A stretch of 64,000 nt of DNA, from assembly GCF_905404315.1 (NCBI RefSeq), contig NC_066283.1, forward strand, positions 6,014,001 through 6,078,000, given 5' to 3'. Under the pieces are notes generated by a model. It ran no database searches. It was not told where the DNA came from and was given only the letters and a program-made list of their open reading frames with translations. Within the stretch, counting starts at the first letter, position 1; every line of letters starts with the position of its first letter. Both the position numbers and the translations under genes were made by a program. Below, in pieces: positions 31,683 to 43,179 of this stretch. Source of the stretch: Leptidea sinapis (taxonomy: Eukaryota > Arthropoda > Insecta > Lepidoptera > Pieridae).

Positions 31683-31851
31683 TTATGTCGACGAGCAAGA
31701 CGTTCAGGTGATGGTAATTGATACGCCCTAGCTATTCCCTTCAGACCGAAACACAGTAATGCTTAAACATTACTGCTTCATGGCAGAAATAGGCGCCGTT
31801 GTGGTATCCATAATCTAGCCGGCATCCTGTGCAATGAGCCTCCCACTGGTA
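31683..31851 (-). mobile_element. Family A LINE/SINE 3' end, internally deleted
   Basis: Reverse copy joining the head (gccggcatcctgtgca...) and the end (acgttcaggtgatggtaatt), missing the central hairpin. Confidence 0.75.
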
Positions 31852-32147
31852 AGCCTATTGAACCTATTATATGCATATATAATCTATACTGATATTAAAT
31901 TATTAGAATTCAGAGAGCTGATGTGAAGCATGAAATCTACTGGGACTCCTCTCAATTTTGGGGGTATCCCAAGAGTCTATATATTGGAGCATTCCTTTTC
32001 CTTATTTACAAGATCTGCCTGATCTTGTAGAAAAGAAACAAGGTAGTAATTCAGGTGTATGATTAAAGGATTGCCAGAATAGAACAATACAGTTAACGGG
32101 CATAGATACGACTTGCCTATCGTAAACTACTTATTTTCATAGTTTTA

Positions 32148-32456
32148 CGGCCGTTCCCAATATTCAGTCTGTCTCTTACTTGAGATAAATATCGTAACTA
32201 TCGTTGACTTTTCTGTCCCAATAAACTTATAGACGGTAACTCATGTTATCCGTACACGCTGTCTGTCAATGGGAGGACGTATAGCTTACCAGCGATAGAA
32301 GTTTGTTTGGTAATTTCAATTCACGCGTCCCAATATAAGGCGAGAAGAATGACTTATCGATTATATTGGGACAGCTTCAGATTATTGACAGCTAATTACT
32401 GACAGTAGATGGTAGTAATTTATCTCTATCTGTAGATAGTATATTGGGAACGGCCG
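32148..32456. mobile_element. MITE, 309 bp, TTA target duplication (PIF/Harbinger-like)
   Basis: TIRs CGGCCGTTCCCAATAT and ATATTGGGAACGGCCG are exact, flanked by TTA at 32145-32147 and 32457-32459. A 3-bp TTA/TAA duplication suggests PIF/Harbinger. The interior has several further short inverted repeats and no coding. Confidence 0.85.
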
Positions 32457-32571
32457 TTAGCCTTATTCACATAACGATCGAAGACCAGCTAAAGATCTCT
32501 TATCATTTTCTCTCGCCTCGAGATACACACTTTTTCTCTTTCATATTAATATAATTATTTTCCTTCAAGTT

Positions 32572-33370
32572 CAAGTTCAAATATTTTTATTCAAAAAAGG
32601 ATTCAAAATCACTTTTTGAACGTCAAAAACTACCACCCATTCAAAAAAGCCTTCCTCAGACCTGAGAAGAACGGGCGCAAGAAACTTAGAGGGTTTTTTT
32701 TTATAAAAATATGAATAACAATGTGATATCGTACAGTAAACATTTATAAATAAAGGGCCTGAGGGTGATCGCTTCATTACCAGTCTGTGATGTGTGTGTG
32801 TGATTAAGAAAATCATTTATGCTATAGTAAATAAACGTTTTTTAACAATTATTTTAAATTTCGTGACACATTCTTGTTTTGTACATTTTCTGGGATCATA
32901 ATATTGTAAAAGCATATACATCGCCCAATACAAGACTTACTAATTCGACTTAAAGGCATAACAAGTTTATGTTTGTTCCTCGTGTTAACATTATGACTGT
33001 CACAGTTTCTAGCAAATTCCTCAATGTGCTTATGAACATATAGAACATTATCAAGAATATATTGAGAAGCAACAGTCAAAATGTTTATTTCTCTGAATGA
33101 TTCTTTAGGACCTAGGTTATAAATAGCGCGAATAGCCTTCTTCTGCAGCACAAAGATTATTAATATCGGCTGCACTGCCCCATAACAATATACCATAGGA
33201 CATAATACTATGAAAATAACTAAAGTCGCGCCGTATCTATGTCAGTTAACTGTCTAAATTTTTCAACCGCATATGCTGCAGAACTAAGCCTATTCGCCAA
33301 TTCTTCAATATGGGGGCCGCATTGAAATTTGGAATTAAAATCTTCGATTGTTATGTTTAGATCCGGCCTT
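32572..33370 (-). mobile_element. Non-LTR retrotransposon 3' part (family C2)
   Basis: Reverse strand: SSAAYAVEKFRQLTDID, then MVYCYGAVQPILIIFVLQKK, AIRAIYNLGPKESFREINIL, IEEFARNCDSHNVNTRNKHK, followed by the 3' UTR with gtttcttgcgcccgttcttc and the TTTGAA-type tail. Related to family C1 but a distinct lineage. Frame broken. Confidence 0.8.
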
Positions 33371-33399
33371 TTATATTATTATGGGACAATATATTTAAT

Positions 33400-33808
33400 T
33401 AAAAATAGTGTTTTGAGCAAAGCGGTAACTATTTCGTAAACGTATATCGCTTATAAAATGCTCACAGAATACCTTTATTCATTTATGGTGTATGTGGATG
33501 ATGCAGCTACTGTACTCAATGACTTTTGTATTAATTTACATTTATTTTTTTTTCTTACTCGTGTAAGGCATTGACTATTTGACGTTTGAGTGTGTTTGTT
33601 GCATCATTTTACATATTATATTGTAATTGAAATGATTTGTAAATCGATGGTAATGTAAATCTTGATATAAAATAGTGGCAATGAGTTTCTTGCTACTTCT
33701 TCTCATTAGCTCAACCCTTCACGAAGTAGCGTATATTTTTTTGACATTCATAAGTGTCATTTCCACGACCTACATGAATAAAGTGATTTTGATTTGATTT
33801 GATTTATA
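33400..33808 (+). mobile_element. LINE 3' end (family D)
   Basis: tggcaatgagtttcttgct to gaataaagtgattttgattt with a (TTTGA)n tail. Confidence 0.75.
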
Positions 33809-34380
33809 TTTGTACGCCTTCGTGTGACAGGACTGTGCGTTAGTAGCGCTCTGTTGGTTTCCACGGTAGACCAGCGTTGTGGATTCTTTCGAAACCACAA
33901 CTATGCTGAGTTGGGGGCCCATTGGCGACATTAGATCATAATTAGATTAGTATAACTTTAAGAACTATTATCAGAATGTCAAATGAAGTCAATAAACATT
34001 TTTTCTTTCTTTCTTTCTTTCTTATATAATATTTTAATAAATTTACTGACAATGGCCAGTAATAATATTTGTGTTTATAATATTACTCGCTCGACGGACT
34101 TATTCGCGATATCTTGAGGTAATTATATATAATAATAACAATGGCCCAAGATCCACGTGTAAATAAAAACTTATTAAATACTCAAAAGTATTAAACTCTT
34201 TGACTTAACTTCAAATAAGGAAACTGGTACAAAAAGTAATCCAACGCTTCTATGAACGGTGGAATTGGTTGTTGCAACGGCTCAAAGCAAAAAGCATTTT
34301 AAATGAATTGCAAATAATTTGTTGGTAAGTACTCGTATATTATCATTTTGTCTTTAATTTAAATGATTATATTTTTTTTT
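33809..34380. other. Intergenic DNA with (TTTC)n
   Basis: A (TTTC)n microsatellite at about 34003-34023. No gene. Confidence 0.5.
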
Positions 34381-34382
34381 AT

Positions 34383-34628
34383 GGAATAGGAGGACAAACG
34401 AGCGTACGGGTCACCTGGTGTTAAGTGATCACCGCCTCACATTCTCTTGCAACACCAGAGGAATCGCAAGAGCGTTGCCGGCTTTTAAGGAAGGTGTACG
34501 CGCTTTCTTTGAAGGTACCCATGTCGTATCGTCCCGGAAACACCGCACAAGGAAACTCATTCCACAGCTTTGTAGTACGAGGGAGAAAGCTCCTTGAAAA
34601 CCGCACTGTGGAGGACCGCCACACATCC
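34383..34628 (-). mobile_element. Family B LINE RT C-terminus
   Basis: Reverse frames DVWRSSTVRFSRSFLPRTTK, LWNEFPCAVFPGRYDMGTF, RQRSCDSSGVARECEAVIT, ending with the poly(A)-type terminus (tattccataaaaaaaa in element sense). Confidence 0.82.
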
Positions 34629-34683
34629 ATCTATTTAGGTGTATAAAAAAAAGTAAATGTTTCCTCATGCGACCTATTCGAAC

Positions 34684-34930
34684 TTTTTTTATGACAGTAA
34701 GGGACGAGACTAGCAGGACGTTTAGCTGATACTTATTGATGCAATGCAGTGCCGCTCAGGATTCTTGAAAAACCCAAGAATCCTGAACGGCAATACAATA
34801 GCGCTCGTCACCTTGAGACATGAGATGTTAAGTCTTATTTGCCTAGTAATTTCACTAGCTACGGCGCCCTTCAGACCGAAACAAAGGAAAGTACAGTATA
34901 TTACTGCTTCACGCCAGAAATAGAAACTGT
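34684..34930 (-). mobile_element. Family A LINE/SINE 3' end
   Basis: Reverse copy from the ttatgac...aagggacgag end to the gaaatagaaact region; the central hairpin is kept. Confidence 0.78.
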
Positions 34931-35049
34931 CGAGGATCTAGAATTAGAATACAGTAGAATAGTAAAATTTTCTTCCTACAATTTTTCGGAGAATGATCTA
35001 TAGAAATTAGGGATTAGGAGACAGCTGAGTTATTTTTTTTTATTTTAAC

Positions 35050-35275
35050 TATAACAGAACGATCTTTTCCTAAAGTGCTCGTATAGGTATATCGAACAGT
35101 GGCTAGGACTTTATTATAGAAGTGTATACATTTAGCCTTAAAGCTATTATGTATCTTATGAAGCCTACTAGAATTAGTTGCAAGCAATCCCCTATTTCTA
35201 GTGTTATGAATTATAATAATGAAAATCACTATTAAGAGCAAACAGATGACGATTTTTGTGAACGTTTATTAAATT
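35050..35275 (-). mobile_element. Family C1 LINE fragment
   Basis: Reverse frame YYNxxNTRNRGLLATNSSRL, HKIHNSFKAKCIHFYNKVLA matches the C1 copies at 9.4 and 59.1 kb. Confidence 0.75.
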
Positions 35276-35912
35276 TTCAAATATAACAATAATAATATAT
35301 AAATGATATCTTTATATATATAATTATTGTGTGCGTGTGTATGTCACTGAACTCCTCCTAGACGGCTGGACCGATTCTAATGAAACTTTCTGTATGTATT
35401 CAAAAGGATTCGAGAATGGTTTAGATTCACAATTAAACTACCTCCTAAACGGCTGGACCGATTTTGATCATTTTTTTGTGTGTTCCAGTGAATTTGAGAT
35501 TGGTTTAGATTCTCAATTACGTCCATATAATATAATTCTCCTGCTCATGTGTATGTTAGTGAACTCCTCCTAACGGCTGGACAGATTTTTCAAATTTAAG
35601 ACGTGTGTACAGGACAACGTCTGTTGGGTCCACTAGTAATATTATATAAAACGCCGCTCGGACATTTCTTGACAACCTTTTAATAGACGATTGGGAGTAT
35701 TTTTGTTTATAGTATGTCAATCATTAGGTATTATAATAATGGAACTCTACAACATCTTATAAGGCCTTGAACTTTACCAAGTAAGAACAAAGTATGTTAT
35801 AACAATGACTTGGCTTTGACGCAGATGTTACTTACGGATCATAATATGTAATGAACTCAAATACATACTTATTCACAACAAAACTATGTTTATAACAACT
35901 AGCTGCTGCAAA
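35276..35912. repeat. Diverged Helitron-like sequence
   Basis: Repeated units such as cggctggaccgattctaatg and aacggctggacagattttt, with acaacgtctgttgggtccactag near 35610-35633 resembling a CTAG-type 3' end. A CTAGCTGCTGC edge lies at 35899. Old, rearranged copies. Confidence 0.5.
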
Positions 35913-36263
35913 TCTATACTAATATTATAAAGCTGCAGTGTTTGTTTGTTTGTTTGTTTGTTTGAACGCGCTAATCTCTGGTACTACTGGTCCGATTTGA
36001 ATGATTCTTTCAGTGTTGGGTAGTCCATTTATCGAGGAAGGTAGGCTATGTTTTTTTTTTCAAAATTAGGGATCCGTAATAAAATTGCTATTTTGTAACA
36101 CAAGGTGTAAAATCGAAAACCTATTTTTGCGTGCGCTGCAAAAACTATTGACAATAGAACAAAATGATGTACAGGCTATAATATAGGCAATATTTTATTA
36201 CTTATAAAACTATCGCGTGAATTATACTTTATATGGCAAAACAACGTTTGCCGGGTCAGCTAG
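35913..36263 (+). mobile_element. Helitron-like element (subfamily E1), copy 1
   Basis: A|TCTATACTAATATTATAAAG ... TTTGCCGGGTCAGCTAG|T with (GTTT)n near the 5' end. 351 bp, non-coding. Almost identical to 56876-57241, so transposition is recent. Confidence 0.85.
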
Positions 36264-36477
36264 TATACTATATCTACGTGATAAAATGTAGCCCTATTTT
36301 TCCGACGTCTTGTTAATACAAAATTCAATTTGAAATGAAATCTATTCAACATACAGCTACACAGAGTTCTGCAAAAATTTGTTTGGCTTCAGTCCTATTT
36401 GAATAACACACAACAAGTATTTTCTTATATATTCTTTTTTTTATATAATTTTTAATTAAATATAACATACTACTAAC
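36264..36477. other. Intergenic DNA
   Basis: No recognised feature. Confidence 0.5.
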
Positions 36478-36620
36478 ACCCCATCATCATCAGCCGGAAG
36501 ACGTCCACTGCTGGACAAAGTCGTCCCCCAAAGATTTCCACGACGATCTGCCCTCATCCAACGTATTCCGGCGATCTTGGGTAATAAATACCCCATATAG
36601 GGGTCAATTCCAATTGCATT
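36478..36620 (-). repeat. LINE ORF C-terminal scrap
   Basis: Contains gacgtccactgctggacaaa and catccaacgtattccggcga; reverse of the end of an RTE-like ORF. Confidence 0.6.
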
Positions 36621-36711
36621 CATTCCTAATTTGTAAATCAACGGCGTCAATTTCTAAAGTCCTGTAGGGGTTCAATGTTGGTCTAAGGTGTAGGGTAACT
36701 AATACTATAAA

Positions 36712-37270
36712 AAAGCGGCCAAGTTCGAGTCGGACTCGCCCATGAAGGATTCCGTAGCAACAAGTAACATTTAAAAGTTGTACGATTTATGACGTATTAA
36801 AAAAAAAAATCTGACTAGACGTCTGACGTTTATGACGTATTAAAAAAAAATTTCAAACCATTTTCGGTGGAAGTATGCATGGTAATGTACATCATATATT
36901 TTTTGTAGATTTATCATTCTCTTATTTTAGAAGTTACATTTGGGCACTTTACTACTTTGGGGGTGGGGGTGTCTCTTGCGTAAACTATTCAGTTGAGAAA
37001 ACAATGATATAAGAAACCTCAATATCATTTTTGAAGACCCGAGTAAAAAACTTTCAGTTCTAAGTACGGGGAAACATATTATTGTTTATTTTCTATTTTT
37101 ATGTGAAAATATTAATACGGTTCACAGAATACATCTACTTACCAAGTTCCAACAGTGTAGTTCTTATGGTTTCGGAAAAAAGTGATTGTGACATACACGG
37201 ACAGACAGACAGACAGACATAACGAAACTATAAGGATTCCGATTTTGGAATTTGGCTACGGAACCCTAAA
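36712..37270. repeat. Interspersed repeat J with ACAG microsatellite
   Basis: Starts gcggccaagttcgagtcgga and ends ggctacggaaccctaaaaa; a (GACA)n run lies at about 37198-37219. Subterminal inverted match ggattccgtagc/gctacggaaccc. Class unknown. Confidence 0.55.
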
Positions 37271-37675
37271 AATCTGGTAAATAACTGTTTTTTTTTTGTG
37301 ATTGCCGAAGGGAGAAAGTTTTTTTTACAGTATTTATCAGTGATATCATGGTATCCTATTCTTAATAGAAATATTTGAATTTGAATAAATATAGCTAATG
37401 TGCGATGAAAAGTAAATAAAAAATACTTAGGTGGACTTATACAATAAATCGGTTGGAATATTGCATTTAAAAAACTGTAATTAATATAAATACTTCGTAA
37501 TTTACTAATTTAAACTATATTTTTCTAGATTTCTCCTTACTCATAATTTTTGTAACGTAAAACATGCTGTGATTACTTTTAACTGTAGGATAAGTTAGAT
37601 TTTATAATTAATGCAATGTAATCATTAATCCATTAAATACATAAGTAAATAAGTAACCATTTAAATAAATAATAA

Positions 37676-37985
37676 TAATTCCACCTTCGCACGACACGCC
37701 ACAAGTTAGGATATCATCCCCACCATCTGGATGTGTGGCGGTCCTCCACAGTGCGGTTTTCAAGGAGCTTTCTTCCACGTACTACAAAACTGTGGAATGA
37801 GCTTCCTTGTGCGGTGTTTCCGGGACGATACGACATGGGTACCTTCAAAAAAACCGCGTACACCTTCCTTAAAGGCCGGCAACGCTCTTGTGATTCCTCT
37901 GGTGTTGCAAGAGAATGTGGGCGGCGGTGATCACTCAACACCAGGTGACCCGTACACTCGTTAGTCCTCCTATTCCATAAAAAAA
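37676..37985 (+). mobile_element. Family B LINE RT C-terminus
   Basis: Frame MWRSSTVRFSRSFLPRTTKL, WNELPCAVFPGRYDMGTFK, RQRSCDSSGVAREC, ending cctattccataaaaaaa. Confidence 0.82.
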
Positions 37986-38013
37986 AACCATTTAAATAAA
38001 TAAGTAACCATTT

Positions 38014-38600
38014 TACCAGTGGGAGGCTCCTTCTCACAGGATGCCGGCTAGATTATGGGTACGACAACGGCGTAAAGAAAAAAAATAAGTCTGTCGTGAA
38101 GAAGTAAGTAATGTGTATACATTACTGTGTATTGTGCTGAAGGGCGCCGTAGCTAGTGAAATTCCTGGGCAAATGAGACCCAACGTCTTATGTCTCAATC
38201 AATTGTAGTGCCGCTCAGAATTGTTTTGGGCTTTTGAAGATCCTGAGCGGCACTGCATTGTAATAATAATAATAATATTGACACACTTTTTACACAAATT
38301 ATCTTGCCCCAAGTTAACCATATACAGCCTGTGTTATGGGTTACAAGACAATGATATAGTTAATACAATATACTTACTTAAACATACTTAAATTCATATA
38401 AACATACATGACTCGGAAACAAACATCCATATTCATCATAAATGCTTGCACCTACCGGGATTCGGACCCGGGACCTCTAGCTTTGTAGGTAGGATCGCTA
38501 ACCACTCGGCTATACAGGTCGTCTTAATGGGCAGGGCATATCAATTACCATCAGCTGAACGTCCTGCTCGTCTCCCCACCCCTCATCCTTCCGGTAAACA
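38014..38600 (+). mobile_element. Family A 3' end split by a SINE
   Basis: The family-A copy (38014-38271 and 38524 onward) is interrupted at cattgtaat | aatgggcagg by the SINE at 38272-38523. Confidence 0.8.
38272..38523 (-). mobile_element. tRNA-derived SINE with (ATT)n tail
   Basis: Reverse: A box TAGCCGAGTGGTTAGCG, B box GGTCCGAATCCCGG (one change from GGTTCGAATCC), body as at 25.74 kb, and a 3' (ATT)n tail. Nested in family A. Confidence 0.85.
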
Positions 38601-38814
38601 CGTAACCAGATCACAAGAGCCACCAGCATGAGTACTTTGTGAAGAGGAAACACAGCCAAGGTCACGCGAGGCGAGGACGACCCACTCACCGTGACCGTTC
38701 GTGTTTCAAGATAATTATTTACTGATTATAAATAGACAGGTAAATTGTTGAGTTCAACGATGCCCTGAAACGTTATAAAGTCGAAGTATAAAAAACTCAT
38801 AACTATTTAATCTC

Positions 38815-38938
38815 AAATGATCTAACAGGCACGATTTTAAAACACAAATAAAATTTGAAAACATAATTTTATGAACGATGCGGGACTCGAATCCCCGACC
38901 TTTCGCGTTCCGTGCGAATGCTCTTCCAACTGAGCTGA
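38815..38938 (-). mobile_element. tRNA-derived SINE
   Basis: Reverse: AGCTCAGTTGGAAGAGC, an anticodon-like stem TTCGC/GCGAA, GGATTCGAGTCCCGC, ATCGTTC acceptor-like end, then ataaaattatgttttc tail. Same family as 10.99 kb. Confidence 0.75.
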
Positions 38939-39260
38939 GTGGGAGGCTCCTTTGCACAGGATGCCGGCTAGATTATGGGTACCACAACGGCGCCTATTTC
39001 TGCCGTGAAGCAGTAATGTGTAAGCATTACTGTGTTTCGGTCTGAAGGGCGCTGTAGCTAGTGAAATTACTGGGCAAATGAGACTTAACATCTTGTCTCA
39101 AGGTGACGAGCGCAGTTGTAGTGCCGCTCAGAATTTTTGGGGGTTTCAAGAATCCTGAGCGGCACTGCATAGTACCATTACTACCTGCCCATGCAGGGCG
39201 TATCAATTACCATCAGCTGAACGTCCTGCTCGTCTTGTCCCTTATTTTCATAAAAAAAAA
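38939..39260 (+). mobile_element. Family A LINE/SINE 3' end, longest copy
   Basis: Runs from gtgggaggctcctttgcac to cataaaaaaaaaa. Three self-complementary segments: cagtaatg/cattactg, gtgccgctcag/ctgagcggcac, gcagggcgt/acgtcctgc. Confidence 0.85.
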
Positions 39261-39590
39261 ACGTTCGAGTCCCACATCGTTAATAAAATTTTGTTTTCAC
39301 ATTTTATTTGTGTATTTACATATTATATTGTAATTGAAATGATTTGTAAATCTAGGAAAATGTAAATCTTGATATAAAAGAGTGGCAATGAGTTTCTTGC
39401 TACTTCTTCTTATTAGCTCAACCCTTTACGAAGTAGCGGTAGATTCAATAAGAATAATTTTTTTTTTTGACATTCATAAGTGTCCTTATCGTGACCTGCA
39501 TGAATAAAGTGATTTTGATTTGATTTATTAATCCTGGAAGTGAGAGTTTTCACTTTAAAAACATAACAAATTTACGATTTTAAAATTCAA
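39260..39590 (+). mobile_element. tRNA-derived SINE split by a family D LINE
   Basis: SINE 3' part cgttcgagtcccacatcg ... ttatttgtgtatt, then the family-D LINE end (about 39312-39526), then the SINE resumes attaatcctggaagtgag. Confidence 0.75.
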
Positions 39591-39828
39591 AGCCTCTGTC
39601 ATCGGGCAATTTCATCACACAAAATATTTTTTTTTATTTTTTATATTAAGCGATTTTTTTGAATGGAGCGAAGGAGCGAATGAGTGATGAAAGAATGACT
39701 TATCAAATGTATGGCAAGTGTGTGTGGGCAAGTCGGTCGCGAGAGTCCTCATAAGACATTCGTCGAACAAAATGGGGGCGTTTTAAGAAAACGGAAGTTC
39801 CGAAGCACCTGGAACCGGTGAGCATATA

Positions 39829-39945
39829 TGAAAAGAGTAAAGAATGTAGAGGAAGCGCGTGAGGTTTGTAAGGATAGAAGCAAGTGGCATTCTATTGTCT
39901 CTGCCTACCACGACGGGAAACAGGCATGTGTGTGTTTATATACAC
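39829..39945 (+). mobile_element. 5'-truncated RTE-like 3' end
   Basis: Reads MKRVKNVEEAREVCKDRSKW, HSIVSAYHDGKQACV with a gtgtgtgtttata tail. The flank before it (39655-39828) holds no recognised gene. Confidence 0.75.
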
Positions 39946-40234
39946 TTTTTTGAAAAGAATAACGGTAACCTATATAAATAGCCAGTTTGACTGGCATCTT
40001 CAGATTATTTCATAATTACCTAGTGTAAGTAGCTTGCCTCAACATAATACTTTAAATAAATAAGCAAAAAGTAGGTCTGTCCATTTCGTCATTTCATTTC
40101 GTTGAAATTAACGAAAAATTATCCCAGAGTCTAAACAGCTCCTTGCGTGTTGCGTTGCGTTGCGTCCAATTGTTCATTAAATAAAAAAGCAGGCTAAAAG
40201 ATGTTTTTTAACATAAAAATAAAAGGTTAAATCT

Positions 40235-41130
40235 CGAGTGATTCTAAAATGACAGCTTGTATTCGTCCGGGCATGCTATCGATGCTATTCTTAATTGTTT
40301 CTTGTGGAACACGCTCCCACTGCGCAGCATTTACATTCCTCAGCTTCTCTAACTGTTCATTTTAGAACTGCCCAAATGCTCCAAATGATCTCAGCAAAAG
40401 TCGAGACCAAACGAGTTGACCAATAGAAACGACGAATCCCTACCTCTTCAACGCTTCAACATCGCCAGAAAAGTAAGCGCGAGCATTATCCTCCATTAAA
40501 ATCCAATTTCCTCCAAGAAACGTTAATGCGGGTTGTACGTAAGGAATTAGAACTTCTGATATGTACCAGTGTGCCTTCAAAGTGCCGTTTCCTATGAAGA
40601 CTAACTCCGTGTAGTCAAAACATTAATCGCTGCCCAAAACATAACTGAACCTCCACCATATGGGGTTATTGTTTCAAAGCAAACTTCTGCGAAACGTTCC
40701 CCTTGCCTTCACAGTACTCGCCTACGTCCGTCCTCACCATATAGTGATATTCTGGCTTCATCCGAGAATAATACTCTACCTACTCTTGAGTCCACGTCGC
40801 ACAATTTCGAACGAAGCTAAGTCAAGTAACTCTGTGCTTACGGAGTTTTTAAGGACCACAGGCTGGATGGCGACTGTATTTTGTCAGCGAGAAGCCTCCT
40901 CCTGATACTCCTGCTATTTCCTCTAGAGTCATTTTGAGGTGGACATAAGAATATTTGCGATTTCTTGCTACTTGCTTGGTTCACCAGTTTTCTTCCAGCC
41001 CCAGGACTTCTACATAAGGATCCAGCCACTTGATATCGTTGGTAAGCCCTCTGTACAGTCGAATGACTCACATCTAGCCTCTGGGACACATAACATTGAC
41101 TAACCCTTCCTCAAGTAGCGCTCAAGTTAT
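40235..41130 (-). pseudogene. Tc1-like transposase pseudogene
   Basis: Reverse strand: HTH-like MSQRLDVSHSTVQRAYQRYQ, VAGSLCRSPGAGRK, later ILMEDNARAYFSGDVEALKR (second catalytic Asp region) and AAQWERVPQETIKNSIDSMP, GRIQAVI. Several frameshifts and stops. TIRs not identified. Confidence 0.8.
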
Positions 41131-41715
41131 CGTTCTATCATCCATTTTACAGACCGCAAAATAATGGTATCAAGTCTTAAAAATTTCAAGGAAATAGGAT
41201 TGAATTATCTAAAAATGATTTAGAATTAATACGAATTGTCAACGATTCCCGTCACGACACGCAATTAACATTAATTTTGTTATAGGCCGACTATGTCTTA
41301 AATTTGAATTTGGAATAAACTTTTTTATGCACCACACCACTTCATAGATGTGCCAGTAATATTCTCAAATGATGAAAACCTCTTTTGGTATTGTGATTTC
41401 TAAAGAGACGGAAAAAATTAAAACCGCCCGTTTTATTTGCATATGAGTCTTTATGTACGTCTGGGCAAAATGCAAAAAACTACTGATAATCCGAAGAATA
41501 TGACCTAATAGTACGACTTTAACTTAAATTTTGCATAAATACTATGAGGTAATTCGGGACATTTATAAAAAAACACTTTTTATTATTATTTTAGCTAACC
41601 CGACGTTTCGTTACCTTTCCAGATCACGTTATTAAGGGGGCTGTGACTGTTTCAAGTGTTTTATTTAAATATGTAACACTCGCGTCAGTCAATGAAAATA
41701 TACAACTATATATTA
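41131..41715. other. Intergenic DNA
   Basis: No recognised feature apart from AT-rich sequence. Confidence 0.5.
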
Positions 41716-42409
41716 CTAGCTGACCCAGCTGACGTTATATTTATTACTTTACATGGCAATCATATAAAGTAATTAAAAAAAATTTGGGGTGAAAAAAGTA
41801 GAAACAACCGTTTCTCAGACCTACCAAATATATCGTACTACAATTATTGTATTCGATTGCCATCTTGCAACCCTATAGCGGATTTGTGGATGAAACAGAA
41901 TAATATTAAAATCGCAATACAAAAATAGTTGTAGATCTTAGAAGGGCGAAAATTTTAAGTTTAAGAATTAATGTTGAATCATAATAAAATAAAATTAAAA
42001 AAAAAAATTAGGGGTGGACTTAACATTTAGGGAGATGAAAAATAGATGTTGTTTGATTCTCAGACCTACTCAGTATGAAAATTTATTCAAGTAGGCGTTA
42101 CTTTGCGGAAATCCATAATAATACAAATGATTTGAGTTTTCTTTAGTGTTGATTCCGCCAATATTTGTCTTTAAACAATTCGATACGTGTTTCGCCTCTA
42201 CACTAGGCAACCTCAGGACGTGTTGTCTCGCCAAAATCTGGCACGAGACTCCATTCGTGTCGAATTGTTGAAAGACAAATATTGGCGGAATTAACACTAA
42301 AGAAAACTCAAATCATTTCTACTCAATATGCACAAACAATTTTAGTCAAGCCGTTTCGCAGGAGTTTAACTAGAAACACCGCGACACGAGAATTTTATAT
42401 AATATTAGA
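41716..42409 (-). mobile_element. Helitron-like element (E2) split by retroposon F
   Basis: Reverse: A|TCTAATATTATATAAAATT ... AGCTGGGTCAGCTAG|T. The family-F retroposon (42078-42318) interrupts it between copies of ctactcagtatg/ctactcaatatg. Confidence 0.8.
42078..42318 (-). mobile_element. Hairpin-bearing retroposon (family F), copy 2
   Basis: Same structure as 17.7 kb, about 241 bp. 12-bp target duplication CTACTCAGTATG (42066-42077) and CTACTCAATATG (42319-42330), one mismatch. The inverted arms pair around the ggcacgag segment. Confidence 0.87.
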
Positions 42410-42680
42410 TTATGCTAGATGCAAACATATTATTTTTGCTGCTTATATATTTTCTACACGAACGATCACGCGGGCAGCAGCTAGTTGTAATATATTCACA
42501 TCCATACATTATGTACATAATCGCAATAGCTGTGGGTAATTATATTGAAGCAGCAATTTGGTTTGACATCGACAAAGTCAAGGTTACCATAACATTACAT
42601 ACAGCACAATTATTGATGTATTCATACAATTGCTTTGTATTGTAGGAAAATTTTCTTGACTCGGACAGCCAGTGGCCATT
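42410..42680. repeat. Helitron-like edge and flank
   Basis: cgcgggcagcagctag|t at about 42467-42484 resembles another CTAG-ending Helitron terminus; the rest is unremarkable. Confidence 0.5.
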
Positions 42681-43178
42681 ACGAGGCTCCTTTGCACAGG
42701 ATGCCAGCTATATTATGGGTACCACAACGGCGCCTATTTCTTGAAGCAGTAATGTGTAAGCATTATTGTACTTCGGTCTGAAGGGCGCCGTAGCTAGTGA
42801 AATTACTGGGCAATTGAGACTTAATATCTTATGTCTCCAGGTGACGAGCGCGGTTTTTTTTATGGAATAGGAGGACAAACGAGCGTACGGGTCAACTGTA
42901 CGGGTTACAACTCTTGCAACACCAGAGGAATCACACGAGGGTGGCCGGCCTTTAAGGAAGGTGTACGCGCTTTTTTTGAAGGTACCCATGTCGCATCGTC
43001 CCGGAAACACCGCACAAGGAAGTTCATTCCACAGGTTTGTAGTACGTACTTGGTTGTATTGAGACTTAAAGTTATTGGGCCTTAAACCTGAGCGGCACTA
43101 CATTGTAATGGGCAGGGCGTATCAATTACCATCAGCTGAACGTCCTGCTCGTCTCGTCCCTTATTGTCATAAAAAAAG
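42680..43178 (+). mobile_element. Family A 3' end split by family B LINE
   Basis: Family A runs to tgacgagcgcgg (42852), a reverse family-B copy follows (42855-43045), and family A resumes at cctgagcggcactacattg. Confidence 0.75.
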
Positions 43179-43179
43179 C

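Noticed and set aside
33990..34025. Regulatory GA/CT tract
   Set aside because: A simple (TTTC)n microsatellite at the end of a repeat-rich stretch.
35331..35573. 80-codon frame with repeated DGWTDSNETF and NGWTDFDHFF motifs
   Set aside because: The repeats are copies of a non-coding Helitron-like sequence (cggctggaccgatt), not a protein repeat.
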